NCBI RefSeq assembly: GCF_000246855.1
Contig: NC_016609.1
Span: 124,001 to 188,000 of the forward strand
Origin: Niastella koreensis GR20-10
GTDB lineage: Bacteria; Bacteroidota; Bacteroidia; Chitinophagales; Chitinophagaceae
Reading direction: 5' to 3'
DNA length: 64,000 bases
In this document: positions 53,445 through 61,383 of the stretch, piece by piece
How the letters are laid out: each line of letters starts with the position of its first letter
Numbering within the stretch: position 1 is the stretch's first letter
Made by a program: the position numbers and the translations under genes
The notes under the pieces: model-generated
The model's database searches: none
What the model saw: the letters and a program-made list of their open reading frames with translations, nothing else
Told to the model about the DNA's origin: nothing

Positions 53445-54458
53445 ATGAATTGGAGTAACGCTATAAAAATCATTATTCTATTAATGGGCATCGCATATAC
53501 CCATCCGGGGCTTGCCCAAACTTCCGTTGGCGGTACCAGCCGGTTTTATGCAGAGAATGTTAAACAGGTTGACGATATCATTAAGGTTATAAAAGCGTTT
53601 TGTGATTCCATTAAACCGGTGCAGGTAAGTGACAGGAATATTAAGTTTGATAAAAAGAATATTCTGTATGTAAATAACCTGTTCAATACGGTTATTTCCG
53701 ATAAAGCTTTTGCGCAGGAAACTAAAAAGAACGATCTTATTCAAACCAGTTCATTAAATGCCGGGTTGATCGGTTACCGGGAGTATAAATTTTATCCGCC
53801 AAACGGGTACCTCGACATGTCGATAGTACTTACGGTAATAGATGATAATATCCTGTATAAGAAGGTATGCATTCTGTCTCCACTGAAAAGGAAATGCGCC
53901 ACCGACGACCGGCAAATCCCTTTTTTTGACTTTATGTATCTGCAGAAAGAGATCGTGCCCCTTATTGATTTTCCCATAAAGAATTGTATCAATTGCGACA
54001 GCCTGAAAGTGGACACCCTTTATCAATCGGTATTCAATGAAATGGCGAAAAAATACCCGGCGTACAAATTCACACCCGTTGGTACAACCGGGCCGGTAAA
54101 GCAGCTGATATTTAACAACGTTTACCTGCAGGTGAGCACTTACAACAATAAGAATGTTCCTGATCTTATGGCCCAGCTCGTAAAGCTGCAGGAATACGAT
54201 GCCATTAAAAATCTGTTATACTCGCCCAACCAGCTGATGGCAATTAATGCCTATGAAGCGCTGGTATACCTGAAAAGCAAAGTGCAGTTGCCGATAGATG
54301 CAACAACGGATGCGAAAATGAAGGAGATCCTGAACAGCAATATACAAATACCCGTTTATTGCGGCCGGGATTGCAAACCCACCAATTTTGCCTACAATAC
54401 GTTGAAGATAAAAGATAAAGATATTTACGACAAATATGCGGCCGCTTTTGGGGAATGA
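53445..54458 (+). CDS. Secreted protein of unknown function
   Basis: A 337-aa protein from the ATG at 53445 (MNWSNAIKIIILLMGIAYTHPGLAQ), which gives a clean signal peptide; the open frame starts 9 codons earlier. The mature part has two hydrophobic-poor domains with KQVDDIIKVIKAFCDSIKPV, GYREYKFYPPNGYLDMSIVLTVID and a C-terminal helix-rich segment (MAQLVKLQEYDAIKNLLYSPNQLMAINAYEALVYL). Several cysteines (CSPLKRKCATDD has none paired with clarity, ..CGRDCKPTN) may form disulfides. No family recognised. It is part of the + strand gene run after the TetX-like gene. Confidence 0.65.
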   Translation: MNWSNAIKIIILLMGIAYTHPGLAQTSVGGTSRFYAENVKQVDDIIKVIKAFCDSIKPVQVSDRNIKFDKKNILYVNNLFNTVISDKAFAQETKKNDLIQTSSLNAGLIGYREYKFYPPNGYLDMSIVLTVIDDNILYKKVCILSPLKRKCATDDRQIPFFDFMYLQKEIVPLIDFPIKNCINCDSLKVDTLYQSVFNEMAKKYPAYKFTPVGTTGPVKQLIFNNVYLQVSTYNNKNVPDLMAQLVKLQEYDAIKNLLYSPNQLMAINAYEALVYLKSKVQLPIDATTDAKMKEILNSNIQIPVYCGRDCKPTNFAYNTLKIKDKDIYDKYAAAFGE

Positions 54459-54481
54459 AGTAATTTGTTATTTTCGGCCAT

Positions 54482-54910
54482 ATGAAAAGATCGACAATTG
54501 TTAGAGCTGTTTTGGGCTTCTCGCTCGGTATTGCACTTATATTATCATTTATTTTTGTTGGGATCAAAGGGCAAAACGCTTACGAATTGCTCAGGAGTTT
54601 TGAACCAATCAGTAAAATTGACATTACTTACATTAATGCGCCAAATCTTCCACGTAAGGAAATGATAACTATTTCAGACAGGGCAATACTTGACAGCCTG
54701 AATAAATCTTTTAATAATCTTAAGTCACTAAGGGTCGATGTTTCCAAAACCAATGATTTTTATGCAGAACTGATAGTTTATAAGGCAGGCCAAAAAGCAA
54801 GCATGGATGTATTTAATTCTAAATTTACGGGATGGATACTAAGAGTTGGGTATTCAAAGTTTAAAGATGAGTATCTTTTTGAATTAATGCAAAAGCATAT
54901 ACCCAAATAA
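54482..54910 (+). CDS. Membrane-anchored protein of unknown function
   Basis: A 142-aa protein with one N-terminal membrane segment (GFSLGIALILSFIFVGI) and a 110-aa soluble domain: FEPISKIDITYINAPNLPRKEMITISD, SLNKSFNNLKSLRVDVSKTND and FYAELIVYKAGQKASMDVFNSKFTG. No catalytic motif. It starts 23 bp after the previous gene and is closed by a clear terminator at 54933. Function unknown. Confidence 0.65.
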   Translation: MKRSTIVRAVLGFSLGIALILSFIFVGIKGQNAYELLRSFEPISKIDITYINAPNLPRKEMITISDRAILDSLNKSFNNLKSLRVDVSKTNDFYAELIVYKAGQKASMDVFNSKFTGWILRVGYSKFKDEYLFELMQKHIPK

Positions 54911-54932
54911 CTAAGATTGAATATAATAGCAG

Positions 54933-54961
54933 GCCGTCCTCCAAAAAGAGGGCGGCTTTTT
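54933..54961 (+). terminator. Terminator after the 54482 gene
   Basis: Nine-pair stem GCCGTCCTC / GAGGGCGGC (one T-G wobble) followed by TTTTT. Confidence 0.8.
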
Positions 54962-55047
54962 GTTTTAATCATTTCTTTTGTTATCACCATTCATCACATT
55001 TTTCCGCCAATCACATTTGGAAATCCGGAAAAAGCCCTTATGTTTGC

Positions 55048-55069
55048 GTGTACTATTAAACTAGTACAC
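55048..55069. promoter_or_regulatory. YtrA/GntR-type operator
   Basis: Perfect inverted repeat GTGTACTA-N6-TAGTACAC, 14 bp upstream of the ABC transporter start. The GTGTA...TACAC half-sites match the type of operator reported for YtrA-subfamily GntR regulators. The matching regulator is the third gene of this operon (56776), so autoregulation is likely. Confidence 0.6.
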
Positions 55070-55082
55070 TAAAACGCCAAAC

Positions 55083-55916
55083 ATGATTCAAGTCCAAAAC
55101 CTGCATTTTGGGTATCGACGCAAAAAGATCTTTACCGGTTTGAACCTGAAGCTGGAAGCCGGCCACATCTATGGCCTGCTTGGTAAGAATGGTACCGGCA
55201 AATCGACCCTGCTGAAAAATATGGCCGGCCTGTTATTCCCTCAGGAAGGTTCCATCAATGTACTGGGGTTTACCCCCGGTAAACGGCAGCCTGCTTTTTT
55301 GCAGGATATTTTTATGGTGCCTGAAGAATTTCATTTGCCTGATATGCCCATAGAGCATTTGATTAAATACAACGCCCCTTTTTACCCCAAATTCAACGAA
55401 GACCAATTTAACCGGTTTATCACCGAGTTCGACATTCCCCGCTCCAACACCATGCAGCAAATGAGTTATGGACAGAAGAAAAAGGTGTTGATCAGTTTTG
55501 GCCTGGCCTGTAATACGGCTGTACTATTAATGGATGAACCTACCAACGGGTTGGATATTATGAGTAAAAGCCAGTTTCGTAAAGTAATTGCCGGCTGTCT
55601 CGATGATAACAAATGTATAGTCATCAGCACGCACCAGGTTAAAGACCTGGAAAGCCTTATTGACCGCGTTACCATCATTGATGAAGGCCGTATTTTGTTC
55701 GACCAAACAGTTGATAACATTACCCGCAAGCTGTCTTTTCATATTTCCTACGATAGCGATGAAATAAAGCAGGCGTTGTTTCGCGAGCCTTCTTTGCGTG
55801 GCAGTGCGGTTGTTACCCGCAATACGCAGGGAGATGAAAGCAAGCTCGATCTTGAATTACTGTACAAGGCCATTGTGTTAAATGGTAATGCTATTCAATC
55901 TGTTTTTAACGCTTAA
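55083..55916 (+). CDS. ABC transporter ATP-binding protein (YtrB-like)
   Basis: A 277-aa ATPase. Walker A GLLGKNGTGKSTLL near residue 37, Q-loop LQDIFMVPEEFHLPD, signature MSYGQKKKVLIS (Tyr in place of the second Gly, still common), Walker B VLLMDEPTNGLDI and the switch histidine in VISTHQVKD. The C-terminal about 80 residues are a helper domain of the YtrB/BcrA type. It starts 14 bp after the palindrome and overlaps the region of its permease start, so it is translationally coupled. Substrate unknown; related systems handle peptides or antibiotics. Confidence 0.88.
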   Translation: MIQVQNLHFGYRRKKIFTGLNLKLEAGHIYGLLGKNGTGKSTLLKNMAGLLFPQEGSINVLGFTPGKRQPAFLQDIFMVPEEFHLPDMPIEHLIKYNAPFYPKFNEDQFNRFITEFDIPRSNTMQQMSYGQKKKVLISFGLACNTAVLLMDEPTNGLDIMSKSQFRKVIAGCLDDNKCIVISTHQVKDLESLIDRVTIIDEGRILFDQTVDNITRKLSFHISYDSDEIKQALFREPSLRGSAVVTRNTQGDESKLDLELLYKAIVLNGNAIQSVFNA

Positions 55917-55926
55917 ACTAATTGCT

Positions 55927-56757
55927 ATGAATGCTGTTTTTGATTTGAAACGTTGGTCTCTGTATATAGGCAAACACTGGAATGAAAATAAAAGAAAATA
56001 CCTGTTATCCCTGGCGGCTGTTGGCGGTTTGCTGATATTATGGTATTCGTTTCTGATGATCGTTAACCCCGATAACCCCATGGGATTACGAATGCAGATC
56101 GTTACCTACTATGTGGGTTTATACCTTACCGGTTGTTTATTTGCCAGTATGATCTTCAATGATCTTTCCGATGGCCCCAAAGCCATTCACTATTTATTAA
56201 CGCCGGCGGCTGCCATGGAGAAGTTATTGACTGCGATCTTGTTTGGCGTGGTGTTGTTTTTTATCAGCTATACCTTCGTGTATTATGTGGTAGATTTTAT
56301 TATGCTTAAAATATCGAACGGGGTAGTAAGCGCTTACCTGGAACGATTGCATCGTGCACCCAAACCGGCACAGGAAATTTTAAATGTATTTGTGTCTGAT
56401 ATACAGGGAGATGAGTTTTTATACTACATACTGCTTATCTTTTTTACAGTACAATCTATCTTTTTATTGGGCTCCGTTTATTTTGTAAAGAACCAATATA
56501 TAAAAACACTTGTTTCTGGCCTGGTGGTGTTTTTGTTCATGGTTTTCTTCATACATAAAATATTGGGTTCGTTTATGCCTGACGGCAGTTTCTTTGAACC
56601 ATTTACTATTTACCGGATATGGAATTCCGGCAAAAGAGAGGTAATGATACAATTACCGGAGTGGCTCAGTTCTATCCTGCTTTTTCTTGCCAAGTATGCG
56701 CTTGCGCCGTGTTTATGGGTGGTTGCTTATTTCAGGTTGAAAGAAAAAGAAGTTTAA
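55927..56757 (+). CDS. ABC transporter permease
   Basis: A 276-aa membrane protein from the ATG at 55927 (MNAVFDLKRWSLYIGKHW); the open frame begins 15 codons earlier, overlapping the ATPase gene, but only this ATG has normal context. Six hydrophobic segments are visible, e.g. YLLSLAAVGGLLILWYSFLMI, VTYYVGLYLTGCLFASMIF, LLTAILFGVVLFFISYTFVYY and ALAPCLWVVAYF. It starts 11 bp after the ATPase stop and is followed 19 bp later by the GntR gene. It forms the membrane part of the exporter. Confidence 0.88.
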   Translation: MNAVFDLKRWSLYIGKHWNENKRKYLLSLAAVGGLLILWYSFLMIVNPDNPMGLRMQIVTYYVGLYLTGCLFASMIFNDLSDGPKAIHYLLTPAAAMEKLLTAILFGVVLFFISYTFVYYVVDFIMLKISNGVVSAYLERLHRAPKPAQEILNVFVSDIQGDEFLYYILLIFFTVQSIFLLGSVYFVKNQYIKTLVSGLVVFLFMVFFIHKILGSFMPDGSFFEPFTIYRIWNSGKREVMIQLPEWLSSILLFLAKYALAPCLWVVAYFRLKEKEV

Positions 56758-56775
56758 CGTTAAAATTACAATGAT

Positions 56776-57147
56776 ATGCAATTCAGAGAATCGCAAGCTA
56801 TATACTTACAAATTGCGGATTATGTGTGCGAGAAGATCCTGCTAAAAGAATGGAAGGTGGAAGAACGGATTCCATCCGTTCGGGAACTGGCAGTGCAGTT
56901 AGAGGTGAACCCCAATACCGTAATGCGTACCTATGAATTTCTGCAACAACAGGAGATCATTTACAACCAGCGCGGCATCGGGTATTTTGTATCGCCCACT
57001 GCAATAAAGAATGCGCAAACCTATCGTAAAAACGACTTCGTGGAAAAAGACCTGCCGCAGGTTTTTCGTACGATGTACCTGCTGGGGATGGACCCCGAGG
57101 AGTTAAAACCCAGGTTTGAAAAATTCAAGAAACAACATTTTGCTTAA
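56776..57147 (+). CDS. GntR-family regulator, YtrA subfamily
   Basis: A 123-aa regulator with the winged helix of the GntR family (AIYLQIADYVCEKILLKEWKVEERIPSVRELAVQLEVNPNTVMRTYEFLQQQEIIYNQRGIGYFV) and only a short C-terminal segment (LPQVFRTMYLLGMDPEELKPRFEKFKKQHF), as in YtrA. It sits at the 3' end of the ABC operon; in many genomes the regulator comes first. The palindrome at 55048 is its likely operator. Confidence 0.88.
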   Translation: MQFRESQAIYLQIADYVCEKILLKEWKVEERIPSVRELAVQLEVNPNTVMRTYEFLQQQEIIYNQRGIGYFVSPTAIKNAQTYRKNDFVEKDLPQVFRTMYLLGMDPEELKPRFEKFKKQHFA

Positions 57148-57165
57148 CACTATCAAGAGCTAATA

Positions 57166-57870
57166 ATGAAAACAAGCAATAAATTATTATTAGGTATTTT
57201 TCTTACCATCCTTATACTAACAACAACTGTTCAGTTGATGGTATATGCTAAATATAAGCGTGGCGAATTCACTCCTTTTAAAAGAGATCAGTTTGTTCAA
57301 ATGACCGGTTTGCCCGTACCGGCTGCCCGGTTTATTTCCCTGAAGGGGATGGGGAGCTGCGCAGTATACCCTTTTTACAAACTTAAGGTGGATATAGAGA
57401 AGAATAACGCCAATATCATAAAATACCATATGGTAAACGATACGCTGGTTATTAGTGGCAGTTCTAAAAACATCGATGATAAACAGGAACCGGAAGGCAT
57501 GAATAACAGCCTGGTGAATATTTACCTGCCCCCTTCTGTACAACTTACAGGCGCAAACTGTACCTTCAGAATATTTGGTACTGAAGATTCAACCTCAGCA
57601 GCTTCCTATAACATAAGTCTGAGGCATTCTTACCTGTTCATTAACTACGGTGGCCCCGACGATCATGCAGCACATTTTAATCAGTTAAATATCAACAGTG
57701 AAAGTTCGCGAATTGATCTGCATAGAAAAGCTGTTATAAATAACCTGAATTTGCAATTAACCGATTCACATCTGAATGATCTATCGGCAACCATCGGAAA
57801 GCTCACAATGGGGCCTGATGACAAGTCCTCGATTGAGCTGTCTGGTAAAAATGCTAACGCCTTAAAGTAA
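57166..57870 (+). CDS. Exported beta-rich protein (hypothetical)
   Basis: A 234-aa protein with an N-terminal membrane anchor or signal (KLLLGIFLTILILTTTVQLMVYA) and a long beta-rich rest: FISLKGMGSCAVYPFYKLKVDIEK, NDTLVISGSS, LVNIYLPPSVQLTGANCTFRIFG, LHRKAVINNLNLQLTDSHLNDL. The repeats of short strands look like the parallel beta-helix seen in Bacteroidota DUF2807-like adhesin proteins (weak). It starts 18 bp after the GntR gene, so it may belong to the same operon. Function unknown. Confidence 0.6.
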   Translation: MKTSNKLLLGIFLTILILTTTVQLMVYAKYKRGEFTPFKRDQFVQMTGLPVPAARFISLKGMGSCAVYPFYKLKVDIEKNNANIIKYHMVNDTLVISGSSKNIDDKQEPEGMNNSLVNIYLPPSVQLTGANCTFRIFGTEDSTSAASYNISLRHSYLFINYGGPDDHAAHFNQLNINSESSRIDLHRKAVINNLNLQLTDSHLNDLSATIGKLTMGPDDKSSIELSGKNANALK

Positions 57871-57875
57871 AATGT

Positions 57876-58070
57876 ATGCAACACTTATTGTTGGCGATAT
57901 CTGTTATCACACTCATGCTCATTGCTGGCAATGGCCGTGAGAAGAAATCCTTTGAAAATAGCAGGGTGAGCATGAAGATGAAAAAGCCGGCAATAAAAAA
58001 TGTGGAGAATGAATTACCCGCAGACAAACCTTCTGTCTTTTTTTCAAGGTTCGACATGGTTGTATATTAA
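57876..58070 (+). CDS. Small secreted peptide (hypothetical)
   Basis: A 64-aa frame starting 5 bp after the previous stop, with a hydrophobic start (MQHLLLAISVITLMLIAGNG) and a basic tail (KKSFENSRVSMKMKKPAIKNVE). The tight spacing and signal-like start suggest it could be real and co-transcribed. No homologue recognised. Confidence 0.4.
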   Translation: MQHLLLAISVITLMLIAGNGREKKSFENSRVSMKMKKPAIKNVENELPADKPSVFFSRFDMVVY

Positions 58071-58095
58071 TGACGCAGACATAGCCATGCAGAAT

Positions 58096-58137
58096 AAAAA
58101 ACCGGCAGTATTGTTTCAATAATACTGCCGGTTTTTT
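58096..58137. terminator. Bidirectional terminator between convergent genes
   Basis: Perfect 17-pair stem AAAAAACCGGCAGTATT / AATACTGCCGGTTTTTT, with U-rich tails on both strands. It ends the + strand operon from 55083 and the minus-strand amidohydrolase. Confidence 0.88.
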
Positions 58138-58139
58138 CT

Positions 58140-59327
58140 TTAAAACGTTGTACTGCTACCTAACCAGGCCATCATACCCATGCCGGTTTCAATAGCATTC
58201 TCGTCTATATTAAAAGTAGGCGTATGCACGCCTGATGTAATACCCTTAGCTACATTCATTACACCTAACCGGTAAAAGCAACCGGGGATGTGGGTGGTAT
58301 AATAGCCAAAATCTTCTGCGCCCATACGCACTTCGGTAGTTTCCACCTGTTCTTTACCCATGTATTGTTCGGCCAGTGAACGGGCGGTTTTATTCAGTTC
58401 TTCATTATTATAAACAGTAGGGTAACCTACATCTATATGCAGATCAATTTCTGCGCCCATGCTATGCACCAGTTCGGTAGCCAGTTTGCGGATAAGCTCA
58501 TGTGCTTTAAAACGCCATTCTTCATTAAGTGCCCTGAAGGTGCCCATCAGCTTCACTTCGCTGGGGATTACGTTGGTGGTATGCCCGCCCTGGATTGAAC
58601 AGATAGACAGTACCGAAGGCGATAACGGGTTGTTGTTACGGCTGATGATCTGTTGCAGGCTAACAATAAGATGAGAGGCTACCAGAACAGTATCAACGGT
58701 TAAATGCGGTGCAGCCGCATGCCCGCCTTTACCCTTGATGGTGATGTATATTTCATCGGCGCTGGCCATTACCTGTCCGCCGCGAAAGCTCAGTTTACCA
58801 ATTTCCAGTTGGGGATGTACGTGTAGGCCAAAGATGCCCTGTGGTTTTGGATTTTCCAGCACGCCTTCTTTGATAAGGATGCTGGCGCCACCGGGATTTC
58901 TTTCTTCACCGGGTTGAAAGATCAGTTTTACGGTTCCTTCCCACTCATCTTTTAACTCCTGTAAAATTTTGGCGGCGCCCAGTAAACAGGTCGTATGCAC
59001 ATCGTGCCCGCAGGCATGCATTACACCTTCGTTCTTTGATTTATAAGGAACATCATTTTGTTCGGTAATGGGGAGCGCATCCATATCGGCCCGCAGGGCA
59101 ACCACTTTCTTCTCAGGGTTCTTTCCTTTTATTAAACCCACCACACCGGTGCCGGCCATAACGGTAAAGGGGATGCCAAATTCAGTTAATTTATGTTGAA
59201 CGAAACGCGAGGTCTCGAATTCCTGGTAACTTAATTCAGGATGTGCATGTAAATGATGGCGAATATCTATAAACTCAACAGAGTATGTTTTTGCCAGGCT
59301 TTGGATCTTCTTCTGTAAAGTGCTCAT
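58140..59327 (-). CDS. M20-family amidohydrolase (hippurate hydrolase / aminoacylase type)
   Basis: A 395-aa zinc amidohydrolase from the ATG at 59327 (MSTLQKKIQSL); a GTG two codons earlier is possible. Metal ligands are visible in HACGHDVHTTCLLGAA near residue 105, FQPGEERNPGGA near residue 140 and GLHVHPQL near residue 173; the dimerisation domain includes GKGGHAAAPHLTVD. Related enzymes hydrolyse N-acyl amino acids or indole conjugates; the substrate cannot be told. It converges on the small + strand ORF with the terminator at 58096. Confidence 0.92.
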   Translation of the reverse strand: MSTLQKKIQSLAKTYSVEFIDIRHHLHAHPELSYQEFETSRFVQHKLTEFGIPFTVMAGTGVVGLIKGKNPEKKVVALRADMDALPITEQNDVPYKSKNEGVMHACGHDVHTTCLLGAAKILQELKDEWEGTVKLIFQPGEERNPGGASILIKEGVLENPKPQGIFGLHVHPQLEIGKLSFRGGQVMASADEIYITIKGKGGHAAAPHLTVDTVLVASHLIVSLQQIISRNNNPLSPSVLSICSIQGGHTTNVIPSEVKLMGTFRALNEEWRFKAHELIRKLATELVHSMGAEIDLHIDVGYPTVYNNEELNKTARSLAEQYMGKEQVETTEVRMGAEDFGYYTTHIPGCFYRLGVMNVAKGITSGVHTPTFNIDENAIETGMGMMAWLGSSTTF

Positions 59328-59348
59328 AGCCACAAAGATAGATAGTTC

Positions 59349-59651
59349 CTAAGTTCTTTTTTGAGAAAAAATGGGATTTCTGCTATTATGTGTAATAGCT
59401 GTTATAACAATAGTTTGTGAAGACTCATCAATGTAAAAATGGATAGCGTAGGGAAAAATATCAGGATGGGCGATTCGAACGTTTTTATAACGAATGGCGT
59501 GCACAGTGGGCCTTTCTTTCAGGCGTAGAATAGTTGTTTTGATGTCTTGTGCAAAGCGTTTCTCTAATCCTTTTAACTGTAAACGATACCATTCTTTAGC
59601 CTCTTTTATATCTTGTTTTACTTCATCAAAGTAAACTAGTTTATAAGGCAT
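59349..59651 (-). CDS. RelE/ParE-family toxin
   Basis: A 100-aa protein of the RelE/ParE fold: YKLVYFDEVKQDIKEAKEWYRLQLKGLEKRFAQDIKTTILRLKERP, then RYKNVRIAHPDIFPYAIHFYID and VITAITHNSRNP. It lies 6 bp after the antitoxin gene on the same strand, the normal type II order. RelE-type toxins cleave mRNA at the ribosome, ParE-type toxins poison gyrase; the sequence does not decide which. Confidence 0.85.
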   Translation of the reverse strand: MPYKLVYFDEVKQDIKEAKEWYRLQLKGLEKRFAQDIKTTILRLKERPTVHAIRYKNVRIAHPDIFPYAIHFYIDESSQTIVITAITHNSRNPIFSQKRT

Positions 59652-59657
59652 AGCAGA

Positions 59658-59888
59658 TTAATCTTCTTTATCTAATTCTGAAAACAATTCATCAATAGGC
59701 CTTAACCTGTCAGGATTTTGCTCAATTGCTGCCAATCGCTGATCAATTAATTGTTTTTGCCATTCTGGAAGTGGACCATCTAACTCGTCCACATCAGGAT
59801 ATTTATCCTTTATCCGTTTCCAGTCTTCAATGGAAATTTGTACAGCAATAGTATAACCGCTATTATCCGAAACATAATTTACTGCCAT
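59658..59888 (-). CDS. Type II antitoxin (addiction-module protein)
   Basis: A 76-aa protein from the ATG at 59888 (MAVNYVSDNSGYTIAVQ); an in-frame ATG at 59912 is also open. The N-terminal segment (YTIAVQISIEDWKRI) is a short beta-alpha DNA- or dimer-binding motif and the acidic C-terminal (LRPIDELFSELDKED) is typical of the toxin-binding tail. It is the first gene of the pair and probably represses it. Small size and context, not strong homology, support this call. Confidence 0.75.
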   Translation of the reverse strand: MAVNYVSDNSGYTIAVQISIEDWKRIKDKYPDVDELDGPLPEWQKQLIDQRLAAIEQNPDRLRPIDELFSELDKED

Positions 59889-59954
59889 AATCTCAAAATT
59901 CAATGTTCTCAAATTTACTAAAAAGACAGCAAATAGGAAACAAAGTGCTGCAGC

Positions 59955-60380
59955 CTACAACGTACCCGACTTATCGGGGTTCACCTCAATAACATCGCGG
60001 ATGATATACACGCCGGAAGGGAAGAAACGCTGAATGCTTGATAAATAAGGCTCTGCCTCTTCGCGGCTTTTAAAATCACCCACCTTCAGTTTCATATAAG
60101 GGGATTGCCATTGGAGGTATGCCTTCAGTTCGGGGAATTCCTGGTATATTTTAGTTTTTGCGGTAGTGGCTTTATTACGGTCGTTGGTGCTGATTACCAG
60201 TATCCGGAAACCCTGTACATAGCGGCGGGCATCGCGGGTGGTCAATTCATTGATCTGGATCTGCTTTTTTTCCAGCATTTCAATCCGTGGATCTTTATGC
60301 ACCACCACCGAATTGCTGTCTGTTTGGGCAAAGATGCTATGGGACAGGATCAATAAAAAACAACTGATAATGTACTTCAT
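59955..60380 (-). CDS. SPOR-domain protein (periplasmic)
   Basis: A 141-aa protein with a signal peptide (YIISCFLLILSHSIFAQ) and a C-terminal SPOR domain of about 75 residues: GFRILVISTNDRNKATTAKTKIYQEFPELKAYLQWQSPYMKLKVGDFKSREEAEPYLSSIQRFFPSGVYIIRD. SPOR domains bind denuded peptidoglycan at the division site. It has no partner genes in the window. Confidence 0.85.
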   Translation of the reverse strand: MKYIISCFLLILSHSIFAQTDSNSVVVHKDPRIEMLEKKQIQINELTTRDARRYVQGFRILVISTNDRNKATTAKTKIYQEFPELKAYLQWQSPYMKLKVGDFKSREEAEPYLSSIQRFFPSGVYIIRDVIEVNPDKSGTL

Positions 60381-60490
60381 GCGAAATATATTTATTTAAG
60401 CCACATAAATTAAGCTGGTACTGAATTGATGCGATGGGTTTTATGCAGCTTCTACCAATTTAAAAGCAAAATCTTCGCCAAAGATAATTT

Positions 60491-60590
60491 AAGAAGTTCC
60501 AGGTTACAAGTTCCAGGTTACAAGTTCCAGGTTCCGGGAATTCGTTTTCTCCCTGTAACCTGGAACTTGTAACCCCGCTGTTGCGGGGCA
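60491..60590. repeat. AAGTTCCAGGTTACAAG repeat with inverted copy and GCGGGG hairpin
   Basis: Three direct copies of (AC)AAGTTCCAGGTT (60491-60530) and an inverted copy CCTGTAACCTGGAACTTGT (60552-60570), followed by CCCCGC-TGTT-GCGGGG (60573-60588). Third member of the 37718/47997 family. It lies between the SPOR gene and deoC. Confidence 0.65.
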
Positions 60591-60607
60591 GGCTCTGCGA
60601 CATATTG

Positions 60608-61282
60608 TTAGTATCCCGAAGTGCCATTTTGCGGCGCTCCTGTCACAATAGCTACTCCCGAACTGGTTCCCAACCGGTTGGCCCCGGCTTTAATGTATTG
60701 TTCTGCCGCCTCATAGGTGCGTATACCGCCAGACGCCTTAATTTTAATAGTAGACGGCAGGTGCGCCCGCATCAGTTGCACAGCCTCAATAGTGGCGCCT
60801 TTTTCGGCATAACCGGTACTGGTTTTTAAAAAATCAACCCCGCATTTGGCATATATTTCACAACATTTAATGATCTCTTCATCTGTTAAGATCCCGCTTT
60901 CAATAATCACTTTAACCAGCCTGTTTTGGGCATGGGCTTCTTCTACAATGGCTTCCATTTCCAGCTCCAGGTATTGCCAGGCCTTACTTTTAAGCGCTAT
61001 CAGGTTTATCACCACATCCAGCTCATCGGCGCCGTCCTGGAGGGCCTGCTGCGCTTCCACCAGTTTGGCGCGGGCAACAGAATAACCAAACGGAAAGCCT
61101 ATGACCGTAGCCGTTTTTACCCCACTGTTAACCAAAATTCCCCTGGCGTTTTTCACCAGCGGTGGCGGCACACACACCGCGTAAAATTTATGCTGGATCG
61201 CTTCCTCGCATAGCTTTTTAAGCTCATGTATGGTGGTTGCAGGTTTTAGCAGGGTGTGGTCGATATATTGTGCGATGTTCAT
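60608..61282 (-). CDS. deoC: Deoxyribose-phosphate aldolase
   Basis: DeoC, 224 aa, which splits 2-deoxyribose 5-phosphate into glyceraldehyde 3-phosphate and acetaldehyde in nucleoside breakdown. The start IAQYIDHTLLKP fits the family; the Schiff-base lysine is in CGVDFLKTSTGYAEKGATIE, and the second active-site lysine in IKASGGIRTYEAAEQYI. Length is normal for the shorter bacterial type. No other deo genes are in the window. Confidence 0.95.
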   Translation of the reverse strand: MNIAQYIDHTLLKPATTIHELKKLCEEAIQHKFYAVCVPPPLVKNARGILVNSGVKTATVIGFPFGYSVARAKLVEAQQALQDGADELDVVINLIALKSKAWQYLELEMEAIVEEAHAQNRLVKVIIESGILTDEEIIKCCEIYAKCGVDFLKTSTGYAEKGATIEAVQLMRAHLPSTIKIKASGGIRTYEAAEQYIKAGANRLGTSSGVAIVTGAPQNGTSGY

Positions 61283-61383
61283 GTAGCTTATTAAACCGTT
61301 AAAAACTTTTTAACCCGACTAAATTAGTTCATTTAACTAAATTCGACCCCTGTTCCCGATTTTAATCATAAACCAAAAAGCAC

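Noticed and set aside
50459..60400. Integrative element or prophage in the accessory part
   Set aside because: No integrase, transposase, att-like direct repeats or phage genes are seen; gene content is ordinary chromosomal.
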